DNA of 64,000 nucleotides from Delftia sp. PS-11 (GTDB lineage: Bacteria; Pseudomonadota; Gammaproteobacteria; Burkholderiales; Burkholderiaceae_C): the NCBI RefSeq assembly GCF_029870285.1, contig NZ_JACSYA010000010.1:1-64000 (forward strand). Direction: 5' to 3'. Positions 1 through 10,980 of this stretch are shown here, piece after piece; the first letter of the stretch is position 1; every line of letters starts with the position of its first letter. The position numbers were made by a program, and so were the translations under genes. The notes below the pieces were generated by a model that was given only the letters and a program-made list of their open reading frames with translations, did no database searches and was not told the DNA's origin.

Positions 1-11
1 CTCAGGGGAGG

Positions 12-2522
12 TCAGGGAGAAAGCGGCGTGACCACCACGCCCTCGCCTGCCGGCGCATTGCCAGCGGGGGGCGGCAGACCCGCAGGCTCGGCCTCCTGCA
101 GCACCGGGGGAGACGGCACCACCGGCAGGTCCGGGCTGGCGCGCAGGCTGCCCTGGGTCAAGGGCACGCTGGGCGCGGGCAGCGCCGGCGTGCTTTCGAT
201 GATTTCCTCGCCAGGCGACAGGCCCGGGCCCGTGGGCAGGGACGGCTCAGGCGCCGAATCGGGCTCAGGGGCATGGGGCCGTGCCAGGCCGCCCGCCTCG
301 GAGCTGGCGCCGCTGCCGGGCCACCAGCCCTGGATGCGCTGGCGCAGCCGGCCCACGAAGTCCGACCACCAGTGGCTTTGCTCGGGTGCCACGAAGCGGG
401 CCTTGGCATCGATGATCGGGCTGCGCAGCGCGCGGGCCATGAAGTCGCCCACCATGGGCAGGGCGCTGCGCGAGCCCTGGCCCCACTGGTCGCTGCGCAG
501 CGTGATGCGCGCATCGTTGAAGCCTGCCCAGGCACCAGCCACGATTTCAGGATGCATGAGGATGAACCAGCCATCGGCATTGCCCTGGGTGGTGCCGGTC
601 TTGCCGGCCACATCGGCATGGATGCCGTAGCGCTGGCGTATGGCCGCGCCCGTGCCTTTGTCCACCACGGCACGCATCATGTCCACCAGCGCATAGGCAT
701 GCTCCTCATCCAGCGCGCGCTCGGCCTTGGGCGGGGAGAATTCGGCCAGCAGCGTGCCCTCGGCATCCTCAATGCGCGTGACCATCATGGGCGGCAGCCA
801 GCGCCCGCCATGGGCCAGGCTGGCATAGGCATTGGCCATCTCCAGCAGCGATACGGGGCTGCTGCCCAGGGCCAGGGCAGGCACCTCCTCCAGCGGGCTC
901 TGGCGCACGCCTAAGGCACGGGCCAGGCGGGCCACGCGCGCCGGCCCCACGGACTGCATGAGCCCGGCGGTAATGGTGTTCTTGGAGTAGGCCAGCGCAT
1001 CGCGCAGCGTCATCTCGCGGCCCGTGGGCGGCGTGGCATCGGTGGGACGCCAGACCTCGCCGCCGGCCAGCCGGATCTCCACGGGAGCGTCCACGCGCGT
1101 GTCGTCGGGGCTGGCGCCCTGCTGCAGCGCTGCGCCATAGACGAAGGGCTTGAAGGTCGAGCCCGGCTGGCGCCGCGCCTGCTGCACATGGTCATAGGCG
1201 TCCTGTGTGAAATCGCGGCTGCCCACCCAGGCCAGCACCTCGGAGGTGCGCGGGTCAAGCGCCACGAAACCGGCCTGCACGCGCGTCTTGTCCTCGCGCA
1301 GCTGTTTCATGAAGGCCTTGTCGGCCAGCAGGGCCTTGAGGGTGGCCTCCTCGTCCTCGCCACTGCCCGCGCGCTTGCGCGCGGCACGCCAGGCGGCGCT
1401 TTCACGCACCAGCTGGCGCACCAGTGGATTGGCGGCATTCCAGCCGTCGCGCTGGCTCCAGGTTCCGTTGGCCACGCCCTGCAGGGTGCGCGTCTGGCGC
1501 GCCACCGCCTGCAGTGCCCAGGTCTGCAGGCGCGAGTCGATGGTGGTGTGGACCACCAGGCCGTCGGTGTAGATGTTGTAGTCGTTGCGGTCGGCCCAGT
1601 CGATCAGCCACTTGCGCAGCTGCTGCGCGAAGTGCGGCGCCATGCCCTGGGGCTCTTCCTGGCGCTCGAAGTTGATGCGCATGGGCCGCTTGCCCAGTTG
1701 CACGAACTCGTCCTCGTCCAGCACGCCGCGCTTGACCATCTGCGACAGCACGGTATTGCGGCGGTGCAGCGCGCGGTCAGGGTTGAGTACGGGGTTGTAG
1801 TAGCTCGTGCCCTTGAGCATGCCCACCAGGGTGGCGCTTTCCAGCACGGTCAGCCGCGCGGCCGGCTTGTCGAAATAAGTGCGTGCCGCCATCTCGATGC
1901 CGAAGGCGTTGTAGAGAAAAGGCACGGTGTTCAGATAGGTTTCGAGGATCTCGTCCTTGGTGTAGAGCGCCTCGATCTTGAAGGCCGTGATGGCCTCCTT
2001 GAGCTTGCGGTTGAGCGTGGGCGCGCGGCCGATCTCGGCGGGATAGAGATTGCGCGCCAGCTGCTGGGTGATGGTCGAGCCGCCCTGCGGATCGCCGCGC
2101 AGCGTGTGCACCACCGAGCCGAACGTGCGCCACCAGTCCATGCCATGGTGCTCGTAGAAGCGGTGATCCTCCGTGGCGATCAGCGCCTTGACCACCGGCG
2201 GTGCAATCTCATCGAGCCCGACCCACTGCCGGTTGCTGCGCTTGAACAATGCGATCTGCTTGCCATCGGCACTCATAACCTGGGCCGGCTGCTCCAGCTT
2301 GGCCTTGCGGATGTCGCGGATGCCAGGCGTGAAGGGAATCAGCAGCAGCACATACAGCACGCACAGCAGCGGCAGCGCGGCAGCCAGCAGCAGCCACTCG
2401 CGCCGCGTGGGCCTGCGGCGCCACCAGGGCAGGGCCGCCACACGCTGGCCCAGGGCGCTGGCACGCAGCCGCTGCCAGAGCGCGAACAGGGACAGCTTCA
2501 GATCATGGAAAGAAAAGCGCAT
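12..2522 (-). CDS. Class A penicillin-binding protein (bifunctional glycosyltransferase/transpeptidase, PBP1A-like)
   Basis: This protein of 836 residues polymerises and cross-links peptidoglycan on the outer face of the inner membrane. One membrane segment (about 43-64) follows a basic N-terminus. The GT51 glycosyltransferase domain has the catalytic Glu118 in EDHRFYEHHG and GGSTITQQ at 147-154. The transpeptidase domain has the active serine at 455 (STFK), SKN at 513-515 and KTG at 641-643. The last 90 or so residues are Pro/Ser/Ala-rich and probably disordered. The reading frame is open further upstream, but the ATG at 2522 gives the usual cytoplasmic-tail start. It is divergent from the glutathione peroxidase gene. 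Family assignment is firm; which of the paralogous PBP1 types it is cannot be decided here. Confidence 0.95.
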   Translation of the reverse strand: MRFSFHDLKLSLFALWQRLRASALGQRVAALPWWRRRPTRREWLLLAAALPLLCVLYVLLLIPFTPGIRDIRKAKLEQPAQVMSADGKQIALFKRSNRQWVGLDEIAPPVVKALIATEDHRFYEHHGMDWWRTFGSVVHTLRGDPQGGSTITQQLARNLYPAEIGRAPTLNRKLKEAITAFKIEALYTKDEILETYLNTVPFLYNAFGIEMAARTYFDKPAARLTVLESATLVGMLKGTSYYNPVLNPDRALHRRNTVLSQMVKRGVLDEDEFVQLGKRPMRINFERQEEPQGMAPHFAQQLRKWLIDWADRNDYNIYTDGLVVHTTIDSRLQTWALQAVARQTRTLQGVANGTWSQRDGWNAANPLVRQLVRESAAWRAARKRAGSGEDEEATLKALLADKAFMKQLREDKTRVQAGFVALDPRTSEVLAWVGSRDFTQDAYDHVQQARRQPGSTFKPFVYGAALQQGASPDDTRVDAPVEIRLAGGEVWRPTDATPPTGREMTLRDALAYSKNTITAGLMQSVGPARVARLARALGVRQSPLEEVPALALGSSPVSLLEMANAYASLAHGGRWLPPMMVTRIEDAEGTLLAEFSPPKAERALDEEHAYALVDMMRAVVDKGTGAAIRQRYGIHADVAGKTGTTQGNADGWFILMHPEIVAGAWAGFNDARITLRSDQWGQGSRSALPMVGDFMARALRSPIIDAKARFVAPEQSHWWSDFVGRLRQRIQGWWPGSGASSEAGGLARPHAPEPDSAPEPSLPTGPGLSPGEEIIESTPALPAPSVPLTQGSLRASPDLPVVPSPPVLQEAEPAGLPPPAGNAPAGEGVVVTPLSP

Positions 2523-2726
2523 GGTGCAAGACGGCCCCGGTGCCTGGGCACCGGGGCCGGTAAGACGGGAGCGTCCCGCAAAAAAAACGAGAGAATGCCC
2601 AAAAAAGCGGCACACCGCTCATGCGGCGCGCCTTGCCTGTGGGCCCAGCCCCGGTATTGTCGGGGGACTGGCGTGCACTGCCCCCGACGCTAACATGGCT
2701 CCTTTTTGCCCCTGCGTGAACGCTGC

Positions 2727-3230
2727 ATGACCGAGACCTCAGTCCTCCATTCGGCCTACGACTTCGAGGCCACCTCCATCACGGGCCAGTCCGTGCACCT
2801 GTCGGACTACCGGGGCCAAGTGCTGCTGATCGTCAATACCGCCAGCGCCTGCGGCTTCACGCCCCAGTACGCAGGCCTGCAGGCGCTGCACGAGCAGTAC
2901 GGCGGCCAGGGGCTGGTCGTACTGGGCTTTCCCTGCAACCAGTTCGGCGCCCAGGAAAAAGGCAGCGACTCCGAGATCGCCAGCTTCTGCAGCCTGAACT
3001 TCGGGGTGCGCTTTGCGCTCATGGCCAAGACCGACGTCAACGGCGCCCACGCCCATCCCCTGTTCCGCTGGCTCACGGCGCAAGCCCCCGGCGTGCTGGG
3101 CACCCGGGCCATCAAGTGGAACTTCACCAAATTCCTGGTGGGCCGCGACGGCCAGGTCATCCGCCGCTATGCCCCCCAGGATGCGCCAGCCAGGCTGGCG
3201 CAGGACATCGAGGCGGCGCTGGCGGGGTGA
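2727..3230 (+). CDS. Glutathione peroxidase (BtuE/Gpx family)
   Basis: A thiol peroxidase of 167 residues that reduces hydroperoxides with glutathione or thioredoxin as donor in the cytoplasm. The catalytic triad is visible: Cys42 in NTASACGFT (cysteine instead of selenocysteine), Gln72 in GFPCNQFG and Trp131 in KWNFTKF. The length matches the bacterial family. The ATG at 2727 is preferred over an upstream in-frame start at 2706 because homologs begin close to the first beta strand. It is monocistronic, with the convergent sbcC gene 37 bp downstream. Confidence 0.95.
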   Translation: MTETSVLHSAYDFEATSITGQSVHLSDYRGQVLLIVNTASACGFTPQYAGLQALHEQYGGQGLVVLGFPCNQFGAQEKGSDSEIASFCSLNFGVRFALMAKTDVNGAHAHPLFRWLTAQAPGVLGTRAIKWNFTKFLVGRDGQVIRRYAPQDAPARLAQDIEAALAG

Positions 3231-3267
3231 TGCTGTCAGGCGGGCTTGCGATCCGTGCAAGCCTGGC

Positions 3268-6200
3268 TCACGGCGCCAGCACCAGCCGGGAATGCCCCAC
3301 GCCTCCGCCCTTCTCGACCCGCACCTGCACGGCAATCCGCTCCTTCAGGGCCTGCACATGGCTGATGACGCCGATCATCTTGCCGCTGGCATTGAGCGCA
3401 TCGAGCGCCGACAGGGCGACTTCCAGCGTGTCGGCGTCCAGGGTGCCGAAGCCCTCGTCGAGAAAGAGGGAGTCGATGGAGGTTTTGTCGCTGACCAGGT
3501 CCGACAGCGCCAGGGCCAGGGCCAGGCTGACCAGAAAGCCTTCGCCGCCTGACAGGGTGCGCGTGTCGCGCGCCACGTCGCCCTGCCAGCAGTCCACGAC
3601 GTCCAGCTCCAGCTCGCCCCCTTCCTTGCGCCGCAGCAGGTAGCGGCCATGCAGCCGCTGCAGGTGGCGGTTGGCCAGTTGCAGCAGGTGGTCCAGCGTC
3701 AGGCCCTGGGCGAAGCGGCGGTATTTGTCGCCCTTGGCCGAGCCGATGAGACCGTCCAGGTGCTGCCACAGGTCGTTGTCGCGGGCCTGGGCGGCGATGC
3801 GGTCGAACAGGGCCTGCTGGCCCTGGCGGCGGCGGTCATCGTCGGCAAGCTGGGCGCGCGCGCCGCCCAGTTGTTCGCTGAGGACGGTGCGGCGCTCTTC
3901 CAGTGCCTGCAGATGGGCCTGCAGTGCTTCGGCGGACAGCTCGGTCAGGGCCTGGGCCTGCAGTTGCGCATGCTCTTGCTGTGCGGCTTCGTGCAGGGTG
4001 GCGGCCCGCTGCTGCGCAGCCTGCAGCTGCTGGTGCAGGGCTGCCAGGCGCTGGCGTTCGTGCGCGGGCAGCAGGGCCTGCAGGTAGGCCGGTTCATCGG
4101 CAAAGGGGCTGGCGCGCAGGGCTGCCTGCCATGCGGACCGGGCCTGCGCGGCTTCAGCGCGCTGGCGGTCCAGTCCGGCCTGGGCCTGCTGCCGCTGGCC
4201 CTGCAGGGCATCCAGTTGCCGGGTCAGCGCGTCGATGCCGCTGGCACATTGCGCCAGGGCCTGGGGCAGTTGCCCGTCCGGTGGCAGGGGCAGGTCCGGC
4301 AGCGCAGGGGGGTGCTGGCCGGGCAAGGACTGCCTGCGCAGGGCCCAGCGCGCGGCATCGGCTTCGGCCACTTCGCATTCCTTGTGCCGCAGGGCAATGG
4401 ACCGGGCCAGTTGCTGCAGGCTGTGGAGCACTTGCTGCCAATGCTGCCATTCGGCTTCGCGGGCCTGCAGCCAGGACGGCACATCGCCGGGCAGGCTGTG
4501 GCCGGCTTCGGCCAGCGAGGCCTGCAGCTGGGCATCCAGCGCCTGGGCATCCGACTGCAGCGCATCCATGGATTGCTGCAGCGCGGCATGGCGTGCGCCC
4601 AGTTCGGCCAGCGCCTGCTGCTGCAGCGCATGCCGGCCCTGGGCGGCCTGCAGCGCCTGGGCACTGCAGTGGGCCGCATCACGGGCCTGCTGCACAGCCT
4701 GCTCACCCTGTTCGGCCTCCTGCACGGCGCGCTGCAGGGCGTCCAGGCGCTGGGCGCATCCGCTGCGCGCGGTGGCCAGCAGTTCGGACCGTTGCCAGTC
4801 CTGCGCCGCCAGTTGCAAGGGTGCCACCAGTTCCTGCCATGCGCCGCTGCAGCGGGCGGCGTCCTGCGCCAGTGCCTCGCTCTGGCGCTGGCGCTCGGCC
4901 TGGGCCGCCGAGGTGGCGGCCAGCGCAGCGCCTGCGGCCTCGCCCTGGCAGCGCAGCGCTTCCAGTTCCTGCTGACGGCGCTGCAGCACGGCTTCGGTGG
5001 CGCTGACATCCAGCGCCTCGTAGGCAGCCACGGCAGGGTGTTGCGGGGAGCCGCACAGCGGGCAGGGCTGGCCGGGCTGCAGCGCGTGGCGGTGGGCCGC
5101 CAGGCTCTGGATGCGCTTTTCCTGGTCCAGCAGCCGGCGCTTGTCCGCCACCTGTTCCTGGACACTGCCGTACTGCGCGCGCAGGGCTGCCAGCGCCTCG
5201 GACTGGGCCGTTTCCCGGGCTGCGCCTTCGCGCAGCTCCTGCGCCAGGGTTTGCTGCTGGCGTGACAGTTCGCGCTGCTGTGCAGCCAGGGTCTCGGCCT
5301 GGCGCCACAGGTGCAGGCTGTCGCGTTCTGCCTGCTGGCGCGCGCGCAGTCCGGCCATGCCGCCGCTGTCTTGCAGGCGCTGTGCCTGCTCGACCTGGAC
5401 ACGCGCCAGCGCGGCCTGGGCATCGGCCTGGGCCTGAACGGCCGCCTGGACCTGCTGTGCGCAGGCTTGCGCGTCTTGTTGCGCGCGCGTTTGCCCGGCC
5501 TGCAGCTGTTGCAGGTTTTGCCGCTGGCTGGCCATTTGCCGCTGCTGGCTCTCGCGCAGTGTGAATTGCTGGCGCCAGACGGCCAGCCGCTCCCCCAGCA
5601 AGGCATGGGCTGCGTGATCGGCGCAAAAGCGTTCGAGCGCCTGGTGCTCGGCCTGCTCGCGGGCCAGGGCATCCCGTGCGGCCTGGGCCATGCGCGCGGA
5701 CAAGGCATGGGCATGCTGGTGCTGCTGCTGCAGCCTGTCACGGGCCTGCTGTTGCAGCCCATCCAGGTGCTGCAGTTGCTGCTCGCCATCGGCGCAGGCT
5801 TGGGCGCTGCGCTGCCAGGCCTGGTGCAGAGGCTGCAGCACCTGCGCGGGCTCGTCGCGGGCCAGTTGCTGCAGCCCGGGCGCGGCCTGCTCCAGCGCGC
5901 GGGCGGCATCGGCCGCCTGCGCCTGGGCGGCCTGCAACGCCTGTCCGGCCTGGGCCAGTTGCTGCTGCCATTGGCGCTGGGTCTGGGCGCGGTGCAGGTC
6001 CTGCTGCAGCGCAGCCTGCTCGGCCTGCAGCTGTCCGGCCAGGGCCTGCAGCGCGTCGCGCTCCTGCGGCTGCAGCAGTTGCACGCCATCGGCCTGGGCG
6101 CGCAGCTGGTCGAGCTGCTGGCGCGCCTGGCGTGCGCGCTCGAAGACCTTTTGCGAGATCAGGCCGTAGATCTCGGTACCGGTCAGCTCTTCCAGCAGGC

Positions 6201-6708
6201 CGGCGCGCTCGTTGGCATTGGCGTCGAGAAAGGCGGCAAAGCCGCCCTGGGCCAGCAGCATGGATTTGGTGAAGCGCGCAAAGTCCAGGCCGGTGATGGC
6301 GGCGATCTGTTCGAGCTTGTCCCTGGACTGGCTGCAGAGGATGGTGCCGTCGCCGCGCGCCAGTTCCACCTTGGGCGCCTGCAGCGCGCCGCCCGGTTTG
6401 TCGCGCGCGCGGCGCTGGCTCCAGAAGGCGCGGTAGACCTGCCCCTTGACCTCGAACTCGACCTCGGCCAGGCAGTCGGCCGTGTGGCGGGTCATGAGGT
6501 CGTTGCTGGAGGCCGAGAGGGTCTTCAGGCGCGGGGTCTCGTGGTAGAGCGCCAGGCAGATGGCATCGAGCAGCGTGGACTTGCCCGCGCCCGTGGGGCC
6601 GGTAATGGCGAACAGGCTGTTGCCCGCGAAAGGCGGCTGCGTGAAGTCGATGCGCCATTCGCCCTTGAGCGAGTTGAGGTTCTTGAGCCGCAGGGTGAGG
6701 ATTTTCAT
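3268..6708 (-). CDS. sbcC: Exonuclease SbcC, ATPase subunit of SbcCD
   Basis: An SMC/Rad50-like ATPase of 1146 residues that with SbcD cleaves DNA hairpins and processes double-strand ends. The Walker A motif GPTGAGKST is at 37-45. Two very long Gln/Ala-rich coiled-coil arms flank a zinc hook CPLCG near residue 550. The ABC signature LSGGEG lies near 1050 and the Walker B/D-loop [10 protein letters not shown] near 1080. The start codon overlaps the sbcD stop as ATGA, so the two genes are translationally coupled. The repetitive, GC-biased arms create long spurious open frames on the other strand. Confidence 0.97.
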   Translation of the reverse strand: MKILTLRLKNLNSLKGEWRIDFTQPPFAGNSLFAITGPTGAGKSTLLDAICLALYHETPRLKTLSASSNDLMTRHTADCLAEVEFEVKGQVYRAFWSQRRARDKPGGALQAPKVELARGDGTILCSQSRDKLEQIAAITGLDFARFTKSMLLAQGGFAAFLDANANERAGLLEELTGTEIYGLISQKVFERARQARQQLDQLRAQADGVQLLQPQERDALQALAGQLQAEQAALQQDLHRAQTQRQWQQQLAQAGQALQAAQAQAADAARALEQAAPGLQQLARDEPAQVLQPLHQAWQRSAQACADGEQQLQHLDGLQQQARDRLQQQHQHAHALSARMAQAARDALAREQAEHQALERFCADHAAHALLGERLAVWRQQFTLRESQQRQMASQRQNLQQLQAGQTRAQQDAQACAQQVQAAVQAQADAQAALARVQVEQAQRLQDSGGMAGLRARQQAERDSLHLWRQAETLAAQQRELSRQQQTLAQELREGAARETAQSEALAALRAQYGSVQEQVADKRRLLDQEKRIQSLAAHRHALQPGQPCPLCGSPQHPAVAAYEALDVSATEAVLQRRQQELEALRCQGEAAGAALAATSAAQAERQRQSEALAQDAARCSGAWQELVAPLQLAAQDWQRSELLATARSGCAQRLDALQRAVQEAEQGEQAVQQARDAAHCSAQALQAAQGRHALQQQALAELGARHAALQQSMDALQSDAQALDAQLQASLAEAGHSLPGDVPSWLQAREAEWQHWQQVLHSLQQLARSIALRHKECEVAEADAARWALRRQSLPGQHPPALPDLPLPPDGQLPQALAQCASGIDALTRQLDALQGQRQQAQAGLDRQRAEAAQARSAWQAALRASPFADEPAYLQALLPAHERQRLAALHQQLQAAQQRAATLHEAAQQEHAQLQAQALTELSAEALQAHLQALEERRTVLSEQLGGARAQLADDDRRRQGQQALFDRIAAQARDNDLWQHLDGLIGSAKGDKYRRFAQGLTLDHLLQLANRHLQRLHGRYLLRRKEGGELELDVVDCWQGDVARDTRTLSGGEGFLVSLALALALSDLVSDKTSIDSLFLDEGFGTLDADTLEVALSALDALNASGKMIGVISHVQALKERIAVQVRVEKGGGVGHSRLVLAP

Positions 6709-7946
6709 GCGCCGCCCTCCCCTGGCACCGTCAGGCTGGCCAGGATTTGCGCATGGCGCAGGGACAGGGCCTGGGCCATGCCCGGCTCCAGCGTTTCCTG
6801 CGCCAGGCGCTGCGCGAAGACCTGCTCGGGGCTGAGTTCGTTCAGCGACTCGCCGGCCTGCGCGGGCATGCCGGGCGCGGCGCCCGCGCGCTGGCGGCGC
6901 ACGCGCAGCAGCTCCACGGGCAAATCGCGGGTGATGTCTTCGATGCGCCGGCCCAGGTCGGGCAGGTAGTCATCCTGCGTGACCACGACTTCCAGCCACA
7001 GGGGCCACTCGGCGCTGCCCGCCTGGGCCGCCGCCGCGATCAGCGCCGGCAGCTGCGCCAGGCTGGCGCTGACCGAGGCAAGGGGCTGAAAGCAGGGTAC
7101 GGCCAGGGGCGTGACAGCCTGCAGGCCCTGTTCATCCAGGTCCACCAGCAGCACCTGCTTGTCCTGGTGGGCTTCGTCGAAGCCCAGCGCAATCGGCGCG
7201 CCGCTGTAGCGGATATGGGCCAGGCCACCGACCTGCAAGGGCTGGTGGATATGGCCCAGGGCCACATAGTCGGCGGGCGGAAAGGCTGCCGTCGGGAAGG
7301 CTTGCAGCGAACCCACATAGATTTCGCGCACCGATTCGCTGCGGCTCGTGCCGACGGTGGCCAGATGGCCCGTGGCAATGATGGGCAGGCGCCGGCCCAG
7401 CGTGGCGGCCAGGGCATCGCGCCGCTGCAGCGCCGCCTGATAGACGGCGGCATAGCAGCCGGCAATGGCCTCCTGCAGGTCACGCTGCTTTTGCTCGGCG
7501 CTTTGCCCGGCCTGGCTTTGCACCAGATCGCGCGGGCGCATGAAAGGCAGGGCGCAGACGATGCAGCCAGGCTCGCGCGCATGGCGCAGCGCCAGCTCCA
7601 GCACATGGCTGGCAGGCTCGCCCACGGCAGCGACCACCGGGGTGTCCAGGCGCGCCAGCAGTGCCCGGTTTTCCTCCAGCACGGCCACGGAGTCGTGGTT
7701 GCCACCCAGCAGCAGCAGGCCCGTGCCCGCCGCATGCAGGCGCACGACGAGCTGGCTGTACAGCTCGCGCGCATAGCTGGGCGGCGCGCCCGTGTCGAAG
7801 ATATCGCCAGCGATCAGTACGGCATCGACGGCATGGGCGTGGACCTGCTCCAGCAGCCAGTCGATCAGAGCGGCATGCTCGGCCTGCCGGCTCTTGCCCA
7901 GGAAGTGCTGGCCCAGGTGCCAGTCGGAGGTATGGAGAATTCGCAT
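6705..7946 (-). CDS. sbcD: Exonuclease SbcD, nuclease subunit of SbcCD
   Basis: The Mre11-like metallophosphoesterase partner of SbcC, 413 residues. The N-terminus [13 protein letters not shown] contains the first metal-binding motif (DxH), followed by GDIFD and GGNHD, and later GHIHQP. The ATG at 7946 is chosen because the family begins directly with this motif and AGAGG lies 5 nt upstream. An in-frame ATG nine codons earlier is unlikely. The last four bases overlap sbcC. Confidence 0.97.
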   Translation of the reverse strand: MRILHTSDWHLGQHFLGKSRQAEHAALIDWLLEQVHAHAVDAVLIAGDIFDTGAPPSYARELYSQLVVRLHAAGTGLLLLGGNHDSVAVLEENRALLARLDTPVVAAVGEPASHVLELALRHAREPGCIVCALPFMRPRDLVQSQAGQSAEQKQRDLQEAIAGCYAAVYQAALQRRDALAATLGRRLPIIATGHLATVGTSRSESVREIYVGSLQAFPTAAFPPADYVALGHIHQPLQVGGLAHIRYSGAPIALGFDEAHQDKQVLLVDLDEQGLQAVTPLAVPCFQPLASVSASLAQLPALIAAAAQAGSAEWPLWLEVVVTQDDYLPDLGRRIEDITRDLPVELLRVRRQRAGAAPGMPAQAGESLNELSPEQVFAQRLAQETLEPGMAQALSLRHAQILASLTVPGEGGA

Positions 7947-8033
7947 CGGACCTCTATTGGAAACCATGCGCATAGGTGACAGCGGCAGCAGCGGCTGCCG
8001 CTAATATCCGGGCACCCATTCAAGGAGAACGGC

Positions 8034-8423
8034 ATGTTCAGCCACATCATGCTCGGGGTCAACGACCTCGAAAAATCCAAGCAGTTCTACGACGCGTTCC
8101 TGGGCGCGCTGGGCATCGCGCCCGGCATGGCCAACAAGAACCGCTATTTCTACCGCAGCGCCGGTCAGACGTTTGCCATCTCCACGCCCATCAATGGCGA
8201 GCCGGCATGCCACGGCAATGGCGCGACCACGGGCTTCGTGGCCCAGTCGCCCGAGCAGGCCCAGGCTGCGCATGCAGCGGGCGTGGCCGCTGGCGGCTCG
8301 ACCTGCGAAGATCCGCCGGGCTGGCGCGAAGGCGCGCCGGGCGGCCCGCTGTACCTGGCCTACCTGCGCGACCCTGACGGCAACAAGATCTGCCTGCTGC
8401 ACCGCCCGCCCAAGGCAGCCTGA
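8034..8423 (+). CDS. VOC-family (glyoxalase/bleomycin resistance-like) protein
   Basis: A single vicinal-oxygen-chelate domain protein of 129 residues. It shows the typical opening FSHIMLGVNDLEKSKQFYDAFLG, broken here by hydrophobic strands, and the closing pattern YLAYLRDPDGNKICLLHR. AAGGAG lies 7 nt before the ATG. It is divergent from sbcD with 87 bp between the starts. The substrate cannot be inferred; proteins of this size are often annotated only as VOC family. Confidence 0.9.
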   Translation: MFSHIMLGVNDLEKSKQFYDAFLGALGIAPGMANKNRYFYRSAGQTFAISTPINGEPACHGNGATTGFVAQSPEQAQAAHAAGVAAGGSTCEDPPGWREGAPGGPLYLAYLRDPDGNKICLLHRPPKAA

Positions 8424-8462
8424 ACCAAGACAGCCTGAAGCCGGTGCCGGCGGCACAGCCCC

Positions 8463-9221
8463 TCAGGCCTGCGGCAGGCGGGCCAGGAAGTCCTGCATGA
8501 TGCGCAGCGCATAGCGGCTGGCCACCGTGCGCACGAACTCGGCAAAGTCCACATGCGCGCTGTCATCGGCGCGGTCCGAGATGGTGCGCATGGCGGCAAA
8601 AGGCACACCGTAGTCCAGGCAGGCCTGGGCCACGGCGGCCCCCTCCATTTCCACGGCCAGCACGGCATGGCCAGCGCCTCGCAGGCCGCTGTCCAGCGCC
8701 TGCGAGGCGCTGGCCGTGCCCACGAACTGGTCGCCGCTGGCGATCAGGCCCTGGTGGGCCCGGGGCGCCGAGGTGGCATGGGCGGCACGCAGTTCGTCCC
8801 CCGCATCGGCCACGCAGGCCTGGGATGCGGCCAGCAGGGCCGCTGTCATCTGCGCATCGCAGGCCAGGCGTGTGCGGCCGTAGCCGGGCATTTCCCAGCG
8901 CGCGAAGAGGGGCGAGGCGTCCATGTCGTGCTGCAGGTACTCGCTGGCCACCACCACATCGCCCACGCGCACGCCCTCGCCCAGGCCGCCAGCCACCCCC
9001 GTGAAGGCAATGCGGCGCACGCCGAAGCGCTCGATCAGCGCCGTGGCTGTGGTCGCGGCAGCCACCTTGCCGATGCCCGACAGCGCGCACACCACCTCAT
9101 GGCCGAGCAGATGGCCGCGCCAGAACATGCGCCCGGCATGGGCCGTGGCCTGGGCACCGGACATGGCATGGACCAGTCCCTGCTGTTCCTGCGGCAGGGC
9201 ACTGAGGATGGCAATCGTCAT
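8463..9221 (-). CDS. mtnN: 5'-methylthioadenosine/S-adenosylhomocysteine nucleosidase
   Basis: A cytosolic enzyme of 252 residues that removes adenine from methylthioadenosine and S-adenosylhomocysteine, feeding methionine salvage and the activated-methyl cycle. Glu12 in LPQEQQG, the VEMEGAA substrate motif and the catalytic Asp in ISDRADD are all present. The ATG at 9221 aligns with the family N-terminus; an upstream in-frame start adds only a basic peptide. The protein is about 20 residues longer than the E. coli enzyme. It is convergent with the VOC gene. Confidence 0.94.
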   Translation of the reverse strand: MTIAILSALPQEQQGLVHAMSGAQATAHAGRMFWRGHLLGHEVVCALSGIGKVAAATTATALIERFGVRRIAFTGVAGGLGEGVRVGDVVVASEYLQHDMDASPLFARWEMPGYGRTRLACDAQMTAALLAASQACVADAGDELRAAHATSAPRAHQGLIASGDQFVGTASASQALDSGLRGAGHAVLAVEMEGAAVAQACLDYGVPFAAMRTISDRADDSAHVDFAEFVRTVASRYALRIMQDFLARLPQA

Positions 9222-9317
9222 GGGGCGGACTTTCTTTCGACGGTATCGGGCCAAAGCAAAGGCGGCCCATGGGCCGCCTGCGGGATGAAAACCGCTATTG
9301 TGACGCGCGCCAGCGCA

Positions 9318-10115
9318 TCAGATGGCCACGGGTGCCGCCTGGTTGAGCACGGCACGCACCACGCTGTAGACCGTCAGTGCCGAGGTCTTGGGGTTGGCCG
9401 CCAGCGGCTTGCCCCGCATGGTCAACTCCATGGCGCCGAAGGCGCCGCTCGCCGCGACATGGTGCACATTCTCGTCCACGGCCGGGTCGGCGAACAGGCG
9501 CACCCGGGTGCGGTCCAGGCCCAGGCCGGCCAGCGACAGCGTGGCAGCCACATTGGCGTTCTTGGGATAGCGCCGGGCGGCCTCGCGTGCGCTGCCGTCG
9601 AAGATGCACAAGGCCTCTTTCAGGCTGGCCAGGTCGCACAGTTGCTCGGCCGGCGTGCCGCTCCAGGCCAACGGTGGCTTGCGGCCCGTGTAGACCACTT
9701 CGTCCAGGCCACCGATGCGCGCCGCCGCCAGCGCATCCACGCCGCCGATGGCGCCCGACAGCAGTTGCACCTGGGTGCCGCCAGCCTCGGCAGCGGCCTG
9801 CACATGCCCGGCCATGCCAGGGGCGCCCAGCGCGCCGATGGACGCCACGATGGCCGGGATGCCCCGGCGCAAGGCCGGCAGCACATGCTGCTCGATGGCC
9901 GCGTGGCCCGCACATTCGACGATGAGGTCGGGCCGGTCATCGGCCGCCAGGACGGCCTGCACACGCGCCTGGGGCGCATGCCGGGCCACCGTGGCCTGCA
10001 CCGCCTCCGTCGCCGAGGAAACCAGCACCCAGCCCACCTGCACGCCGGCATGGCCGCTGAGCAATTCGAGCACGCTGGCGCCAATCGCCCCACAGCCAAT
10101 CACTGCAATCTTCAT
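9318..10115 (-). CDS. nadX: L-aspartate dehydrogenase (NadX/DUF108 family)
   Basis: An enzyme of 265 residues that interconverts L-aspartate and oxaloacetate/iminoaspartate with NAD(P). The Rossmann motif VIGCGAIG is at residues 5-12. The C-terminal aspartate dehydrogenase domain carries the NVHHVAASGAFG motif with the catalytic His. The ATG at 10115 has AAAGAG six bases upstream; another ATG lies two codons earlier. It is the last gene of a four-gene leftward cluster (cupin, hydrolase, IclR, dehydrogenase). That context suggests a catabolic role rather than NAD synthesis, because nadA/nadC are not adjacent. Confidence 0.88.
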   Translation of the reverse strand: MKIAVIGCGAIGASVLELLSGHAGVQVGWVLVSSATEAVQATVARHAPQARVQAVLAADDRPDLIVECAGHAAIEQHVLPALRRGIPAIVASIGALGAPGMAGHVQAAAEAGGTQVQLLSGAIGGVDALAAARIGGLDEVVYTGRKPPLAWSGTPAEQLCDLASLKEALCIFDGSAREAARRYPKNANVAATLSLAGLGLDRTRVRLFADPAVDENVHHVAASGAFGAMELTMRGKPLAANPKTSALTVYSVVRAVLNQAAPVAI

Positions 10116-10173
10116 CGTCATCTCTTTCTGAACAGGCACAAGAGCGCGCCGGGCCGCTTGGAATGCCACAGCC

Positions 10174-10980
10174 TCAGCGCAGGAAACCAGGGTGCTGGGT
10201 GCGCAGGTGGCCGGCCAGTTCTCCGGCAGCAGCGCACACCTGCTGCGCACATTCGGCCATGCGGCCGGGGGCCATGTCGGTAAAGGCCACAGCCATGCCC
10301 AGGCCTGCGACGATACGCCCCTGCGCGTCGCGCACGGGTACGGCGATGCTGGAGACACCGGCCTCGTAAAAGCCTTCGCCCATGGCATGGCCGCGCTGCC
10401 TGTCCTGGGCCAGCAGCTGCAGCAGCTGGTCCACGCTGCGCGGCGTTTTTTCGGAAAACTGCGGCAGCTCGCTGCCGCCGAAGATCTGGCGCAGCTGGTC
10501 TGCGTCCATGTCCTGCAGCAGCGCCCGGCCCAGCACGGTGGCGTGGGCCGGCAGCCGCGAGCCCACGCGCACGGCGCCCTGGAAGGCGCCCGCCGGCGCG
10601 ATGCGTGCCACATAGACCACCGCGTCGCCGTCGAGCAGCGCCAGATTGGTGGTGAAGCCCAGACGCTCGCACAGCGCCCTGAGCACAGGCTCGGCCAGCT
10701 GAGCCAGCGGCTGGGTGGACAGGTAGTCGTAGCCCAGGCGCAGCACGGACAGGCCCAGACGGTATTCGGTGCCCGCGCGCTGCAGATAGCCCATGCCCTC
10801 CAGCGTCGTCAGCATCCGGAACACCGTGGATCTGGGCAGCTCCAGGGTGCGCGCCAGCTCGGGCGCGCTCCACACAGGCTGCGAAGGGCTGAAGCAGGCC
10901 AGCAGGCGCAGGCCGCGCTCCAGTGCAGGGACGGTATAGCGGTCATTGTCAGGGGTCTGATTCTCGGAGGTTTCGCTCAT
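10174..10980 (-). CDS. IclR-family transcriptional regulator
   Basis: A regulator of 268 residues with an N-terminal winged helix-turn-helix (ELARTLELPRSTVFRMLTTL region, about 35-65) and a C-terminal GAF-like IclR effector domain. Its start lies inside the 3' end of the hydrolase gene (overlap of about 30 bp), so the two are probably co-transcribed. A second in-frame ATG at 11001 is possible. IclR proteins commonly control catabolic operons in response to an aromatic or organic acid. The likely target is its own operon. Confidence 0.92.
   Translation of the reverse strand: MSETSENQTPDNDRYTVPALERGLRLLACFSPSQPVWSAPELARTLELPRSTVFRMLTTLEGMGYLQRAGTEYRLGLSVLRLGYDYLSTQPLAQLAEPVLRALCERLGFTTNLALLDGDAVVYVARIAPAGAFQGAVRVGSRLPAHATVLGRALLQDMDADQLRQIFGGSELPQFSEKTPRSVDQLLQLLAQDRQRGHAMGEGFYEAGVSSIAVPVRDAQGRIVAGLGMAVAFTDMAPGRMAECAQQVCAAAGELAGHLRTQHPGFLR

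Noticed and set aside
3649..6969. Long plus-strand open frames opposite sbcC
   Set aside because: They result from the Gln/Ala codon repeats of the SbcC coiled coil read in antisense; translations are low-complexity Leu/Gly/Gln repeats.
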